Positions 1 to 7,874 of a DNA stretch of 64,000 nucleotides are shown here, piece after piece. How positions within the stretch are numbered: position 1 is the stretch's first letter; the number at the start of each line of letters is the position of its first letter. The stretch is from Verrucomicrobiaceae bacterium (lineage in GTDB: Bacteria > Verrucomicrobiota > Verrucomicrobiia > Verrucomicrobiales > Akkermansiaceae): the NCBI GenBank assembly GCA_027491155.1, contig JAIXWR010000021.1, forward strand, positions 186,001-250,000, in the 5' to 3' direction. Position numbers and translations under genes: made by a program. The notes under the pieces were generated by a model, which was given only the letters and a program-made list of their open reading frames with translations, searched no databases and had not been told where the DNA came from.

Positions 1-1406
1 GCCAGCGGGGTGAGGCGGAGGTCGCAATTGTCCTGCCGAAGCAGCAGGCGGAACTCGGCGCGGGAGGTGAACATCCGGTAGGGCTCGGTGCAGCCTTTCG
101 TCACCAGGTCGTCGACCATCACCCCGAGGTAGGCCTGGTCGCGGCGGAGGATCAGGTCGGGCTTCCCCGCGACCTTGAGCGCGGCATTCGCCCCGGCGAG
201 CAATCCCTGCCCCGCCGCCTCCTCGTAGCCGGAGGTGCCGTTGATCTGGCCGGCAAAGTAGAGGCCCTCGACGAGCTTTGTCTCGAGCGTCGGATGCAAC
301 TGGGTCGGCGGGCAGTAGTCGTATTCCACCGCGTAGCCCGGGCGGAGGATCTCGCACTTCTCCAATCCGGGGATCGTGCGTAGGAAGGCAAGCTGCACCT
401 CGTAGGGCAGCGAGGTCGAGACGCCGTTGACGTAATACTCGTGGGTGTGCCGGCCCTCCGGCTCCAGGAAAACCTGGTGGCGCTCCTTGTCGGCGAAGCG
501 GACCACCTTGTCCTCGATCGACGGGCAGTAGCGCGGACCGACGCCCTCGATCACGCCGCAATACATCGGGGATTGGTCCAGGTTCCCCCGGATGATCTCG
601 TGCGTCGCAGGATTCGTGTAGGTCACCCAGCAGGGCAACTGTTCCACGTGGAACGCGGGATCGCCCCAGGGGTTCAGGGTGAAGAGATCGTCGGGCTGCT
701 TTTGCAGGGTGTCGGCCAGGTAGGAAAACAGCGGTGCCGGGCGATCCCCGTCCTGACGCTCGCAGCGGGAAAGATCGAGCGAACGGCCGTTCAGCCGGCA
801 GGGCGTGCCGGTCTTGAAACGTTCCACGTGGAACCCGAGCCGCTTGAGGGAGTCGGAAACGGTGGAAATGGCATCCCCCATCCGCCCTCCCTTCTCGTTC
901 TTCAAGCCGACGTGCATCAAGCCCCGCATGAAAGTCCCGGCCGAAAGAACCACCGCCGCGGCCTGGATTTCCATGCCGAGCGAGGTGGTGATGCCGGTGA
1001 CCCGGTCGCCCTCGACCCCGATTTCCGCCACGTTCCCCTGATGCAACTCGATCCCCGGCGTGGACTCGAGCAGCCACTTGATGCGGAACTGGTAGGCCTT
1101 CTTGTCGCACTGGGCGCGCGGCGCACGGACCGAGGGACCCTTGGAAGCGTTGAGCATCCGGAACTGGATCCCGGTGGCGTCGGTGTTCAGCCCCATCGCA
1201 CCCCCGAGGGCATCGATCTCCCGCACCATGTGCCCCTTCGCCAGGCCGCCGATGGCCGGGTTGCAGGACATCTGGCCGATCGTGTCCAGGTTCTGGGTCA
1301 GCACGGCCACCTCCGCCCCCAGCCGGGCGGCGGCAAGGGCGGCTTCCACACCGGCGTGGCCGGCTCCGATGACAAGGACGTCGTAGCGCTTGGGATAGCG
1401 GAACAT
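1..1406 (-). CDS. mnmG: tRNA uridine-5-carboxymethylaminomethyl modification enzyme MnmG (GidA), 3' end outside window
   Basis: The gene starts at ATG 1406-1404 and runs off the left edge, so about 468 of the usual ~620 codons are visible. MnmG works with MnmE as a cytosolic FAD enzyme that modifies the wobble uridine 34 of several tRNAs. The translation opens [19 protein letters not shown], giving the Rossmann GxGxxG loop at residues 14-19. It is followed by the family motif NPAIGG (49-54) and further conserved blocks such as [12 protein letters not shown] and [10 protein letters not shown]. No stop occurs in frame, so it looks intact as far as it goes. Three perfect parS palindromes lie in or just upstream of the coding region. 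In many bacteria mnmG is followed by rsmG, parA and parB, which here would be to the left of the window. Confidence 0.95.
   Translation of the reverse strand, partial: MFRYPKRYDVLVIGAGHAGVEAALAAARLGAEVAVLTQNLDTIGQMSCNPAIGGLAKGHMVREIDALGGAMGLNTDATGIQFRMLNASKGPSVRAPRAQCDKKAYQFRIKWLLESTPGIELHQGNVAEIGVEGDRVTGITTSLGMEIQAAAVVLSAGTFMRGLMHVGLKNEKGGRMGDAISTVSDSLKRLGFHVERFKTGTPCRLNGRSLDLSRCERQDGDRPAPLFSYLADTLQKQPDDLFTLNPWGDPAFHVEQLPCWVTYTNPATHEIIRGNLDQSPMYCGVIEGVGPRYCPSIEDKVVRFADKERHQVFLEPEGRHTHEYYVNGVSTSLPYEVQLAFLRTIPGLEKCEILRPGYAVEYDYCPPTQLHPTLETKLVEGLYFAGQINGTSGYEEAAGQGLLAGANAALKVAGKPDLILRRDQAYLGVMVDDLVTKGCTEPYRMFTSRAEFRLLLRQDNCDLRLTPL
640..655. other. parS site 1 (ParB centromere), inside mnmG
   Basis: The 14-bp perfect palindrome GTTCCACGTGGAAC occupies 641-654 and is preceded by T. 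It matches the Spo0J/ParB consensus parS as found in pseudomonads. It lies inside the mnmG coding region. Confidence 0.85.
820..835. other. parS site 2, inside mnmG
   Basis: A second perfect copy of GTTCCACGTGGAAC (821-834) lies 180 bp from the first, also within mnmG codons. That 180 bp is a whole number of codons, yet the flanking sequences differ, so this is not a duplicated block. Confidence 0.85.
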
Positions 1407-1458
1407 GAGCTGGAAAGAGGCTACCGGGGGTCCGGCAGTCCGGCAAGGCTGGGGCGGA

Positions 1459-1474
1459 TGTTCCACGTGGAACG
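1459..1474. other. parS site 3, between cdd and mnmG
   Basis: The third perfect copy of GTTCCACGTGGAAC (1460-1473) lies in the short gap between the cdd stop codon (1486) and the mnmG start (1406). It is preceded by T, as at site 1. Confidence 0.85.
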
Positions 1475-1485
1475 CGAAACAAGTC

Positions 1486-1869
1486 CTATCGATCCAAGAT
1501 TCCGGCCAAAGCCCTCGGCAACAGCTCCGACAGCCGGAACACCAGCCGCTCCGTCCGGTTCGCCAGACAGACGAGCGGATCGCCGAATTCCGCCAAGACC
1601 TGCCGGCAGGCCCCGCAGGGAGAAATCGGCACCGTGGTGTCCGCCACCACCGCCACCGCCTCGATGGTCCGGCAGCCGGCGGCAACGGCCGTCCCCACCG
1701 CCACCCGCTCGGCGCAGTTGGTCAGGCCGTAGGAAAGGTTCTCGACATTGCAGCCGGTGAAGAGCTTCCCGTCGGCCAGCAGCGCCGCTCCCACGTGGAA
1801 CTTCGAGTAGGGGGCATGAGCCCGGTCCCGGACCTCCCAGGCGGCGGCAATCAGAGGTTCCCAGTCCAT
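1486..1869 (-). CDS. cdd: Cytidine deaminase
   Basis: The 127-residue protein has the size of the homotetrameric zinc cytidine deaminases, which convert cytidine and deoxycytidine to (deoxy)uridine in pyrimidine salvage. The zinc site is visible: NCAER at 51-55 (ligand C52, catalytic E54) and PCGAC at 84-88 (C85, C88). The substrate-binding stretch GCNVEN is at 39-44. The ATG at 1869-1867 opens [11 protein letters not shown]; longer in-frame starts upstream run through the promoter side of the divergent neighbour and are not credible. It lies directly upstream of mnmG on the same strand, and the gap holds a parS site. The coding DNA also carries a degenerate parS-like site. Confidence 0.93.
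   Translation of the reverse strand: MDWEPLIAAAWEVRDRAHAPYSKFHVGAALLADGKLFTGCNVENLSYGLTNCAERVAVGTAVAAGCRTIEAVAVVADTTVPISPCGACRQVLAEFGDPLVCLANRTERLVFRLSELLPRALAGILDR
1788..1801. other. Degenerate parS-like site in cdd
   Basis: CTCCCACGTGGAAC matches 12 of 14 positions of the parS palindrome and keeps the CACGTG core and the full right half. It lies within cdd codons. It may be a weak fourth site or chance. Confidence 0.35.
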
Positions 1870-1959
1870 TTCCCCGCCAGCACAACAGCCTCGTCTGCCA
1901 AAGGCAAGCTTCCGCATTTTCGGCTCGCCCGGCCCGGCCGGATCGGGCAGGGAGAGGGC

Positions 1960-2544
1960 ATGCAACGCCCTTGGATGCCCGCCCTTCTGCTCCTCGTCCT
2001 GCTGGTCGGCTTCCGCGCCCTCGGAGCAGGCTTTTCCCATGAATTGCCGAACTTCCAGCCGCTGCCCGCCCTCTTCCTCTGCAGCATCGTTTTCCTCCGC
2101 GGCACCAAGGCCTGGCTGATCCCGGTGGGCGCCTGGCTGATCAGCAGCCCCCTCGCCAGCGCCCTCCAGGGCTACCACCCGCTCGAAGCCGGCGGCGGGG
2201 TGATCGTGGCCTTCCTCGCCCTGCTGCTCACCGGCGCCCTGTCCCTCCCGCTCCGCAAGTCCGCCTCTCCCGCCCTCGTGTTGGGCGGCGGATTGGCCGC
2301 CGCGCTGCTCTTCCACCTCATCACCAACACCGCCGTCTGGCTGGCGGAGCCGACCTACCTGAAATCCGCCGGAGGCTGGTGGCAAGCCCTGTGGACCGGC
2401 CGGCCCGCCGACCCGATGCCCAGCTGGGTCTTCCTCCGCAACCTCGCCGCGGCCAATCTCCTGTTCACCGCCCTCTTCCTGCTCGCCCGGCCTTCACGGG
2501 ATGCGCTGCACGCCCCCAACCCGGCTCTCGCACAGACCCGATAA
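1960..2544 (+). CDS. DUF6580-type integral membrane protein
   Basis: This 194-residue, strongly hydrophobic protein has four to five predicted membrane spans: residues ~5-25, 33-55, 65-85, 90-125 and ~165-185. The pattern and the aromatic/proline loops match the DUF6580 putative transport family that is frequent in Verrucomicrobia and Bacteroidetes. The family has no demonstrated substrate. The ATG at 1960 was chosen because GGAGAGG at 1951-1957 forms a ribosome-binding site; the open frame extends further upstream only as the complement of cdd and mnmG. It is divergent from cdd and ends 43 bp before pdhA. Family assignment was made by eye. Confidence 0.75.
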   Translation: MQRPWMPALLLLVLLVGFRALGAGFSHELPNFQPLPALFLCSIVFLRGTKAWLIPVGAWLISSPLASALQGYHPLEAGGGVIVAFLALLLTGALSLPLRKSASPALVLGGGLAAALLFHLITNTAVWLAEPTYLKSAGGWWQALWTGRPADPMPSWVFLRNLAAANLLFTALFLLARPSRDALHAPNPALAQTR

Positions 2545-2587
2545 GTTCTTGTCCGTCCGCGATTCCCTCCCTATTTCAGCTCCGCCC

Positions 2588-3670
2588 ATGTCCTCCGTCT
2601 CCGCCGATACCCCGCGCCTCGACTTCGCCGGCTCCCCGATCAACCAGGCGCTGAGCGCCGCAGAGAAGATCGATCTCTTCCGCCGGATGGTCCGCATCCG
2701 CCGCTTCGAGCAAACCGCCCTGAAATACTACAATGCCGGCCGCATCGGGGGCTTCCTCCATCTCTACATCGGCCAGGAATCGGTGGCCGTCGGCACGCTG
2801 TCGCTCTGCGGCGAAAACGACCACAACATCACCGCCTACCGCTGCCACGGCCACGCGCTGTCGGTGGGAATGGACATGAACAGCCTGATGGCCGAGCTCT
2901 TCGGCAAGGCGACCGGTTGCTCGAAGGGCAAGGGCGGGTCGATGCACTTCTTCGCGCCCGACAAGAATTTCTGGGGCGGACACGGCATCGTCGCCGGCCA
3001 GACCCCGCTCGGCCTCGGCCTCGGCTACGGCTTGAAATACCTCGGCAAGGAAGGCTGCGCCCTCTGTTACCTCGGCGACGGCGCGGTGAACCAGGGAGCC
3101 TTCCACGAATCCCTCAACATCGCCTCCCTCTTCGAAATCCCCGTGGTCTACGTGATCGAGAACAACGGCTACTCGATGGGCACCTCGCAGAAGCGCTCTT
3201 CCGCCTACCGCGGCTGCCTGGCCCAGCGCGCCGAAGGCTACGACATGGACTGGGACGTGATCGACGGCTCCGATCTCTACGAGGTCCGCGCCAAGACCCA
3301 CATCGCCATGGAGCGCGCCCGCAAGCAGCACAAGCCCTCCATCCTCGAAATCACCACCTACCGCTACTACGGCCACAGCGTCGCCGACGCCAATGCCAAG
3401 AAGTACCGCACGCCGGAGGAAATCGAGAACTACAAGACCCACTTCGACCCGATCCGCCTCTGGCGGAAGCGCCTGGTCGGGGAAGGCATCATCACCGACG
3501 AACAGCTCGACGCGATCGACAAGGAAGCCGCCAACGAGGCCCAGGCCGCGGTCAAGTTCGCCGAGGAATCCCCCGCACCGGCCGTCTCCGAAATCATGGA
3601 CGACGTCTACTGGGAAACCGACAACGGCACCCCGGCTTCCAAGCTCGGCTGGCACTTCTTCACCGACTGA
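2588..3670 (+). CDS. pdhA: Pyruvate dehydrogenase E1 component, alpha subunit
   Basis: This is the 360-residue alpha subunit of the alpha2beta2 thiamine-diphosphate dehydrogenase that decarboxylates pyruvate and passes the acetyl group to E2-bound lipoate. The ThDP/Mg motif begins with LGDGAVNQG near residue 161 and ends with VIENN near 192. Other hallmarks are YRCHGHAL, the substrate-site GKGGSMHF block, the phosphorylation-loop region YRYYGHSVAD and the C-terminal WRKRL segment. It is followed 55 bp later by pdhB on the same strand, which is the usual pairing. A branched-chain 2-oxoacid E1 is the alternative, but the sequence reads like the PDH type. Confidence 0.93.
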   Translation: MSSVSADTPRLDFAGSPINQALSAAEKIDLFRRMVRIRRFEQTALKYYNAGRIGGFLHLYIGQESVAVGTLSLCGENDHNITAYRCHGHALSVGMDMNSLMAELFGKATGCSKGKGGSMHFFAPDKNFWGGHGIVAGQTPLGLGLGYGLKYLGKEGCALCYLGDGAVNQGAFHESLNIASLFEIPVVYVIENNGYSMGTSQKRSSAYRGCLAQRAEGYDMDWDVIDGSDLYEVRAKTHIAMERARKQHKPSILEITTYRYYGHSVADANAKKYRTPEEIENYKTHFDPIRLWRKRLVGEGIITDEQLDAIDKEAANEAQAAVKFAEESPAPAVSEIMDDVYWETDNGTPASKLGWHFFTD

Positions 3671-3725
3671 GCCGAACTACGGTAAATCTAGTACTTTCCC
3701 AGGAACCCCGGCACGCATCCATTCC

Positions 3726-4712
3726 ATGTCCCGCACGCTCACTTACCGCGAAGCTCTCCGTGAAGGCCTCGACGAGGAACTCGCCCGCGATCCCAACGTC
3801 GTCATCATGGGCGAGGAAGTCGCCCAGTACAACGGTGCCTACAAGGTGACCGAAGGCCTTTGGAAGAAATGGGGCGACAAGCGCATCGTCGACACCCCGA
3901 TCTCCGAAGCCGGCTTCATCGGCATGGGCATCGGCGCTTCCATGCTCGGCGTCCGCCCGGTGATGGAGCTGATGTTCTGGTCCTTCCACTCCGTCGCTTT
4001 CGACCAGCTCGTCAACAACGCCGCCTGCGTCCGCTACATGTCCGGCGGCCTCATCCACTGCCCGATCGTGATGCGCGGCCCGGCCAACGGCGGCACCAAC
4101 GTCGGCGCCACCCACTCGCACATCCCGGAAGGCCTCTTCGCCGCCTTCCCCGGCCTCAAGGTCTGCGCCCCCGCCACTCCGGCCGATGCCAAGGGCCTGA
4201 TCAAGGCCGCCATCCGCGACAACGACCCGGTCTACTTCATGGAGAACACCCGCCTCTACGGGATGACCGGCGAGGTGCCGGACCCGGCCGATGGCGACTT
4301 CGTGATCCCGCTCGGCGTGGCCGACCTGAAGCGCCAGGGCAAGGACGTCTCGATCATCGGTCACGGCCGCTCGATCATCCACGCCCTCGAAGCGGCCGAA
4401 ACGCTGAAGGAAAAGCACGGGATCGACGCCGACGTGCTCGACCTCCGCTCGATCCGGCCGCTCGACGTCGAGGCGATCCTCAAGTCGGTGAAAAAGACCA
4501 ACCGGGTCGTGCTCGTCGACGAGTCCAAGGGTTTCGGCGGCGTCTCCGCCATGGTCTCCCATCTCATCCAGGACCAGGCCTTCGACGACCTCGACGCCCC
4601 GATCAAGCGGGTCACCACCATGGACGCGCCGGCGATCTACTCCCAGCACATCGAGGACGAACAGCTCCCGAACCCCCGGCGCATCGTCGAAAAAGTCCTG
4701 ACTTTGGGCTGA
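3726..4712 (+). CDS. pdhB: Pyruvate dehydrogenase E1 component, beta subunit
   Basis: This 328-residue protein of the transketolase-like beta family completes the E1 heterotetramer with the preceding gene. Diagnostic stretches are MGEEVAQYNGAYKVTEGL, DTPISEAGFIGMGIGAS, the FDQLVNNAA helix, GATHSHIPEGLFAAFPGLKV and the C-terminal transketolase domain with DLRSIRPLDVEAI. Start at ATG 3726 gives MSRTLTYREALREGLDEEL, the usual N-terminus of the family. No strong terminator follows before the next promoter at 4731. E2 is encoded 0.8 kb downstream, and no E3 (lipoamide dehydrogenase) gene is in the window. Confidence 0.94.
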   Translation: MSRTLTYREALREGLDEELARDPNVVIMGEEVAQYNGAYKVTEGLWKKWGDKRIVDTPISEAGFIGMGIGASMLGVRPVMELMFWSFHSVAFDQLVNNAACVRYMSGGLIHCPIVMRGPANGGTNVGATHSHIPEGLFAAFPGLKVCAPATPADAKGLIKAAIRDNDPVYFMENTRLYGMTGEVPDPADGDFVIPLGVADLKRQGKDVSIIGHGRSIIHALEAAETLKEKHGIDADVLDLRSIRPLDVEAILKSVKKTNRVVLVDESKGFGGVSAMVSHLIQDQAFDDLDAPIKRVTTMDAPAIYSQHIEDEQLPNPRRIVEKVLTLG

Positions 4713-4730
4713 TCCGGACGGTCTTTTTCA

Positions 4731-4758
4731 TTGCCACGCCATCCCGGCTTTCTAGCAT
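4731..4758 (+). promoter_or_regulatory. Candidate promoter for the micro-lipoprotein gene
   Basis: TTGCCA (4731-4736) and TAGCAT (4753-4758) are 16 bp apart. The -10-like box ends only 9 nt before the ATG at 4768, and no Shine-Dalgarno sequence is visible, so transcription would start at or next to the start codon. Confidence 0.45.
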
Positions 4759-4767
4759 CACGCCACC

Positions 4768-4842
4768 ATGATCAAGCTCCTTGCCGCCGCCGGTCTCGTG
4801 GCGCTCTGCCTCGCCTCCTCGTCTTGCTGCTGCCTCTTCTAA
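4768..4842 (+). CDS. 24-residue Cys-rich secreted micropeptide (entericidin-like)
   Basis: The sequence is MIKLLAAAGLVALCLASSSC followed by CCLF. It has a lysine, a hydrophobic core and a cysteine cluster, as in tiny bacterial lipopeptides of the entericidin type. If C20 is the lipidation site, only five residues would remain after processing. The -3 position is Ser rather than Leu, so the lipobox is weak. It has a candidate promoter of its own and is followed 12 bp later by a clear lipoprotein gene with which it may be co-transcribed. Function is unknown, and an open frame this short could be fortuitous. Confidence 0.5.
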   Translation: MIKLLAAAGLVALCLASSSCCCLF

Positions 4843-4854
4843 CTCTCCAATCCC

Positions 4855-5247
4855 ATGAAAAACCTGCTCCTGATCCTGCCTCTTGTCGCCGTCTCGATGG
4901 CCCTTTCCTCCTGCTGCTCCATGTTCGGCTGGACCAGCTCCAACGCCGGCTACACCGAGGAAACCTATCAGCGCAAACTCTGCGGCTACGACATCGTGCG
5001 CGAGGAAATCGTCGTGGATGCCAAGAGCGGCCTGACCGAGGTCAAGGAAACCAAGGTTCCCCGCTACAAGACCGTCACCAAGAAGGTCCGCGTTCCCTGC
5101 CCGGATTGCACCCGCTTCTACTGCCTGAGCGAAGGCTGCTGCGGATCCAAGAGCGAGGCCGCCCGCAAGATGTCCTCGGTGCAGGGCGGAGGCGGCAGCC
5201 CGCACGTCGGACTGGTGCCGACCATGAAGAAGATCACCGACGAGTGA
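4855..5247 (+). CDS. Small cysteine-rich lipoprotein of unknown function
   Basis: The 130-residue protein has a lipoprotein signal peptide: KN, then a hydrophobic stretch, then the lipobox LSSC at residues 17-20, immediately followed by a second Cys. The mature part is short and hydrophilic, with a YxRKLCGYDI segment, a positively charged middle (TKKVRVPCPDCTRFYC) and further Cys pairs that could form disulfides or bind metal. It sits between pdhB and pdhC but is separated from pdhC by a strong terminator, so a metabolic link to PDH is not implied. I do not recognise the family. Confidence 0.75.
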   Translation: MKNLLLILPLVAVSMALSSCCSMFGWTSSNAGYTEETYQRKLCGYDIVREEIVVDAKSGLTEVKETKVPRYKTVTKKVRVPCPDCTRFYCLSEGCCGSKSEAARKMSSVQGGGGSPHVGLVPTMKKITDE

Positions 5248-5278
5248 TCCATCTCCACATCGGAAGTTCACACGGAAG

Positions 5279-5310
5279 CGGAGGCCCGGAAAAGGCCTCC
5301 GTTTTCTTTT
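5279..5310 (+). terminator. Rho-independent terminator after the lipoprotein gene
   Basis: An 8-bp perfect stem CGGAGGCC/GGCCTCCG (5279-5286 and 5294-5301) has a 7-nt loop and is followed by TTTTCTTTT. It closes the pdhA-pdhB-lipoprotein stretch and implies a separate promoter for pdhC. Confidence 0.85.
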
Positions 5311-5471
5311 GCCCGGGCGGGACACCGGACGAGGATCCGGAACCTCCGGCCCGCCACGGGCAGCCCTCCCGCACGAGAACCGCGTCAGCGCCGCCCGAAC
5401 ACGGGAAAAGACTGGAAAAGCCTTTCTGAAACTTCAATCTCCCCGCGCCTCACTCCCTCTTCACACCATCC

Positions 5472-6773
5472 ATGGCCATCCAAATCGAAATGCCCAAGCT
5501 CTCGGACACCATGACCGAGGGAACTCTCATCAAGTGGCACAAGAAAGTCGGCGACCTCGTTGAAATCGGCGACATCCTCGCCGAGGTCGAAACCGACAAG
5601 GCCACCATGGAAATGGAAGCCTTCGACGAAGGCACCCTGAGCCAGATCCTCGTCCAGGAAGGCGAGAAGGCCACCATCGGCGCGGTGCTTGCCGTGCTCG
5701 ATGGCGACGATGCCGCTCCGGCTCCCGCAGCGCCGGCAGCGCCCGCCGCCGCTACTCCGGCTCCGGCAGCAGCAAGCCCTGCGGCAGCGACCCCGGCTCC
5801 CGTCAGCAGCACCGCCCAGGACGGCTCGCGCATCAAATCTTCTCCCCTCGCCCGCAAGGTCGCCGCCGAACTCGGCGTGAACCTCGCCTCGCTCGCCGGC
5901 AGCGGCCCCGGCGGTCGCATCGTCCGCGCCGACGTGGTCTCGGCCGGCTCCACCGCCCCCGCCAAGTCCACCGAAGCGAACGCCGCCGCCGCCCTCGCCG
6001 CGGCCGCCAAGGCCCGCACCGCCGCCCCGGCACCTGCTTCCTGCGCCCCCGCCCCACAGGCCCTCATGCCCACCGCCAAGGAGGGCGACAGCCGCATCGA
6101 GCTGTCCTCCATGCGCAAGGTCATCGCCTCGCGACTGCTGACGTCCAAGCAGACCATCCCGCACTTCTACCTCCACGTCGAAGCCGACGCCGCCCCGCTG
6201 ATGGCCCTGCGCAAGCAGATCAACGCCCAGGCCGAGCTCACCCACGGCAACAAGTATTCGGTCAACGACTTCGTCCTCAAGGCCGTCATCAACGCGGCCG
6301 TCGCGGTCCCGGCGGTCAACGCCTCCTTCGCCGGCGACCACATCGTCAGCTTCAAGCACGTCGGCCTCGCGGTCGCCATCGCGGTCGAAGACGGCCTGGT
6401 CACCCCGGTCATCCAGCAGGCGGAGACCAAGTCGGTCCTGCAGATCTCGAAGGAGGTCAAGGACATGGCCGCCCGCGCCAAGGACAAGAAACTCAAGCCC
6501 AGCGAATTCGACGGCGGCACCATCACCGTCTCGAACCTCGGCGCCTGGGGCATCGAAAGCTTCGACGCCATCGTCAACCCGCCGCAGGCCCTGATCCTCT
6601 CGGTCGGCGCCGCCATCGAAAAGCCGGTCGTCAAGAACGGCCAGATCGTCCCCGGCCTGCGGATGAACCTCGGCGTGAGCTGCGACCACCGCGTGGTCGA
6701 CGGCGCCGTGGCAGCCAGCTTCCTTGCCGAAGTGAAGAAGCTGATCGAGCAGCCCGCCCTGATGCTCGTCTGA
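5472..6773 (+). CDS. pdhC: Pyruvate dehydrogenase E2, dihydrolipoamide acetyltransferase
   Basis: The 433-residue E2 core enzyme transfers acetyl from lipoate to CoA. Domains in order: one lipoyl domain (1-80) with the lipoylated lysine K43 in ETDKATMEME; an Ala/Pro-rich linker (~83-115); a peripheral subunit-binding domain (~120-155) with SPLARKVAAELGVNL and GPGGRIVRADV; a second Ala-rich linker; and the catalytic domain (~205-433) with the CoA-acetyltransferase motif DHRVVDG (H406, D410). A single lipoyl domain is on the short side for a PDH E2. A terminator lies between it and the upstream genes, and another follows. Confidence 0.94.
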   Translation: MAIQIEMPKLSDTMTEGTLIKWHKKVGDLVEIGDILAEVETDKATMEMEAFDEGTLSQILVQEGEKATIGAVLAVLDGDDAAPAPAAPAAPAAATPAPAAASPAAATPAPVSSTAQDGSRIKSSPLARKVAAELGVNLASLAGSGPGGRIVRADVVSAGSTAPAKSTEANAAAALAAAAKARTAAPAPASCAPAPQALMPTAKEGDSRIELSSMRKVIASRLLTSKQTIPHFYLHVEADAAPLMALRKQINAQAELTHGNKYSVNDFVLKAVINAAVAVPAVNASFAGDHIVSFKHVGLAVAIAVEDGLVTPVIQQAETKSVLQISKEVKDMAARAKDKKLKPSEFDGGTITVSNLGAWGIESFDAIVNPPQALILSVGAAIEKPVVKNGQIVPGLRMNLGVSCDHRVVDGAVAASFLAEVKKLIEQPALMLV

Positions 6774-6792
6774 AGCCACCCCGTTCCCTCTC

Positions 6793-6830
6793 GCGGCGCA
6801 CCTGGCTTCCCCGGGTGCGCCGCTTTGCTT
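6793..6830 (+). terminator. Terminator after pdhC
   Basis: A 10-bp perfect stem GCGGCGCACC/GGTGCGCCGC (6793-6802 and 6814-6823) is followed by TTTGCTTTCC. Confidence 0.75.
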
Positions 6831-7389
6831 TCCTGCTCCAGCGATGCTCTCTTTCCTCCAGGATCGATCACTTGCTCACACGCTCTAAGAAGAGACCTCT
6901 TTTCAATTAAAGAAACTCTTCATCGTAAGGATGTGAACAAGCCCCGGAAATCGGAGTTCCACCGTTTCACCAAAGGCATTCCACGGCCATCGATTCTTGC
7001 GAAGAACCGACCGGGAACTGCCGGTAACAATGCCGGCATCAGTGGCCCGTCGGACTTGCACCCGGCGAGTTCCCGAACTGTTCACAAGGCATCGACAACG
7101 TGCTCGAGGCAGCGCGGGTTTCGGGAGTCGGTCGAGACCCGGAAAGCTTCCTTAGAGAGAAGACGCTGGCGAGCGCTTTCCCGAATTGCTAGGGTCCGGG
7201 TTCACCGGATTGCGATGAGTAAGTTGCATTGGCTGATACCGCCTCTTCTCGGCATGCATGCGTTTCTCGCGGTGCGCGAGTGGGACCCATGAATTCTGAA
7301 TTGTGAAAAGAAAGATAGGTTGAGTAGCTATAAAAATATTGCTGACTCTCATTTGGAGTAAAATACTCTCCCCAATCGATTAGACGATC
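6831..7389. other. Intergenic region with no convincing gene
   Basis: This stretch of about 560 bp is less GC-rich than its surroundings, especially 6890-6930 and 7290-7389. An open frame on the + strand has no family features, no signal peptide and no ribosome-binding site, and reads as non-coding. The last 70 bp presumably carry the promoter of the next gene. I could not pick a convincing -35/-10 pair. Confidence 0.5.
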
Positions 7390-7785
7390 ATGAAGCCGCT
7401 AGGTGTTGTTGTTCTGTTTTTGCTTTGTTGCATTGTTTTCTCCCAAGATGAGCCGGTTGGAGCGGATGGAAATCCCGCCGTCCGCCTGCCTGAGGAGAGC
7501 TCAAAGATTATCTTGGGAGATTTGACCTTTTGTTCATCCGTAGAAAACGGCGGTCAGGGTAATGTCGTTTTCATCGATGAAGAAAACGGCGTAACAATTC
7601 TCGTGGAAAAATCGAAGTCAGGTTTTTGTGTCGTTAGTGCCAAGGCTGGTCTCTCGTTTAGAGACGAAGACGGAGACGGAACCCCAGAAAGTGCGCTAAC
7701 GGAAGAAACGAAAGATGGCAAAACACGCTATTCACTTCGAAGCGTAAAATTGGAATTGGGGAAGGAATTGAAGAAAGGTCAGTAA
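7390..7785 (+). CDS. Secreted protein of unknown function, low-GC orphan
   Basis: This 131-residue protein opens with an unmistakable signal peptide (KP, then GVVVLFLLCCIVFS), cleaved around residue 19, so it is exported. The rest is soluble and acidic to mixed, with an EF-hand-like DEDGDGTPES at ~96-105. Base and codon use are clearly AT-richer than neighbouring genes (ATT, AAA, TCA, GAA codons), which suggests recent acquisition. It is an isolated + strand gene facing a reverse-strand operon. I do not recognise the family. Confidence 0.65.
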   Translation: MKPLGVVVLFLLCCIVFSQDEPVGADGNPAVRLPEESSKIILGDLTFCSSVENGGQGNVVFIDEENGVTILVEKSKSGFCVVSAKAGLSFRDEDGDGTPESALTEETKDGKTRYSLRSVKLELGKELKKGQ

Positions 7786-7874
7786 GTTCTGGGCCCCAAG
7801 GTAGCGGGAGTTCCTGACGAACGCCGTGCTTTCTCCCCGGGTTCAACGCGCAGAGGTCACCGCCGTATGGGGCA

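Noticed and set aside
441-1760. Long + strand open frame (439 codons) opposite mnmG and cdd
   Set aside because: It is antisense to two clearly recognisable genes, and its translation has no domain; long antisense frames are expected at this GC content.
6825-7292. 155-codon + strand frame in the gap after pdhC
   Set aside because: Composition is Ser/Arg-rich without hydrophobic periodicity, ribosome-binding site or family motif.
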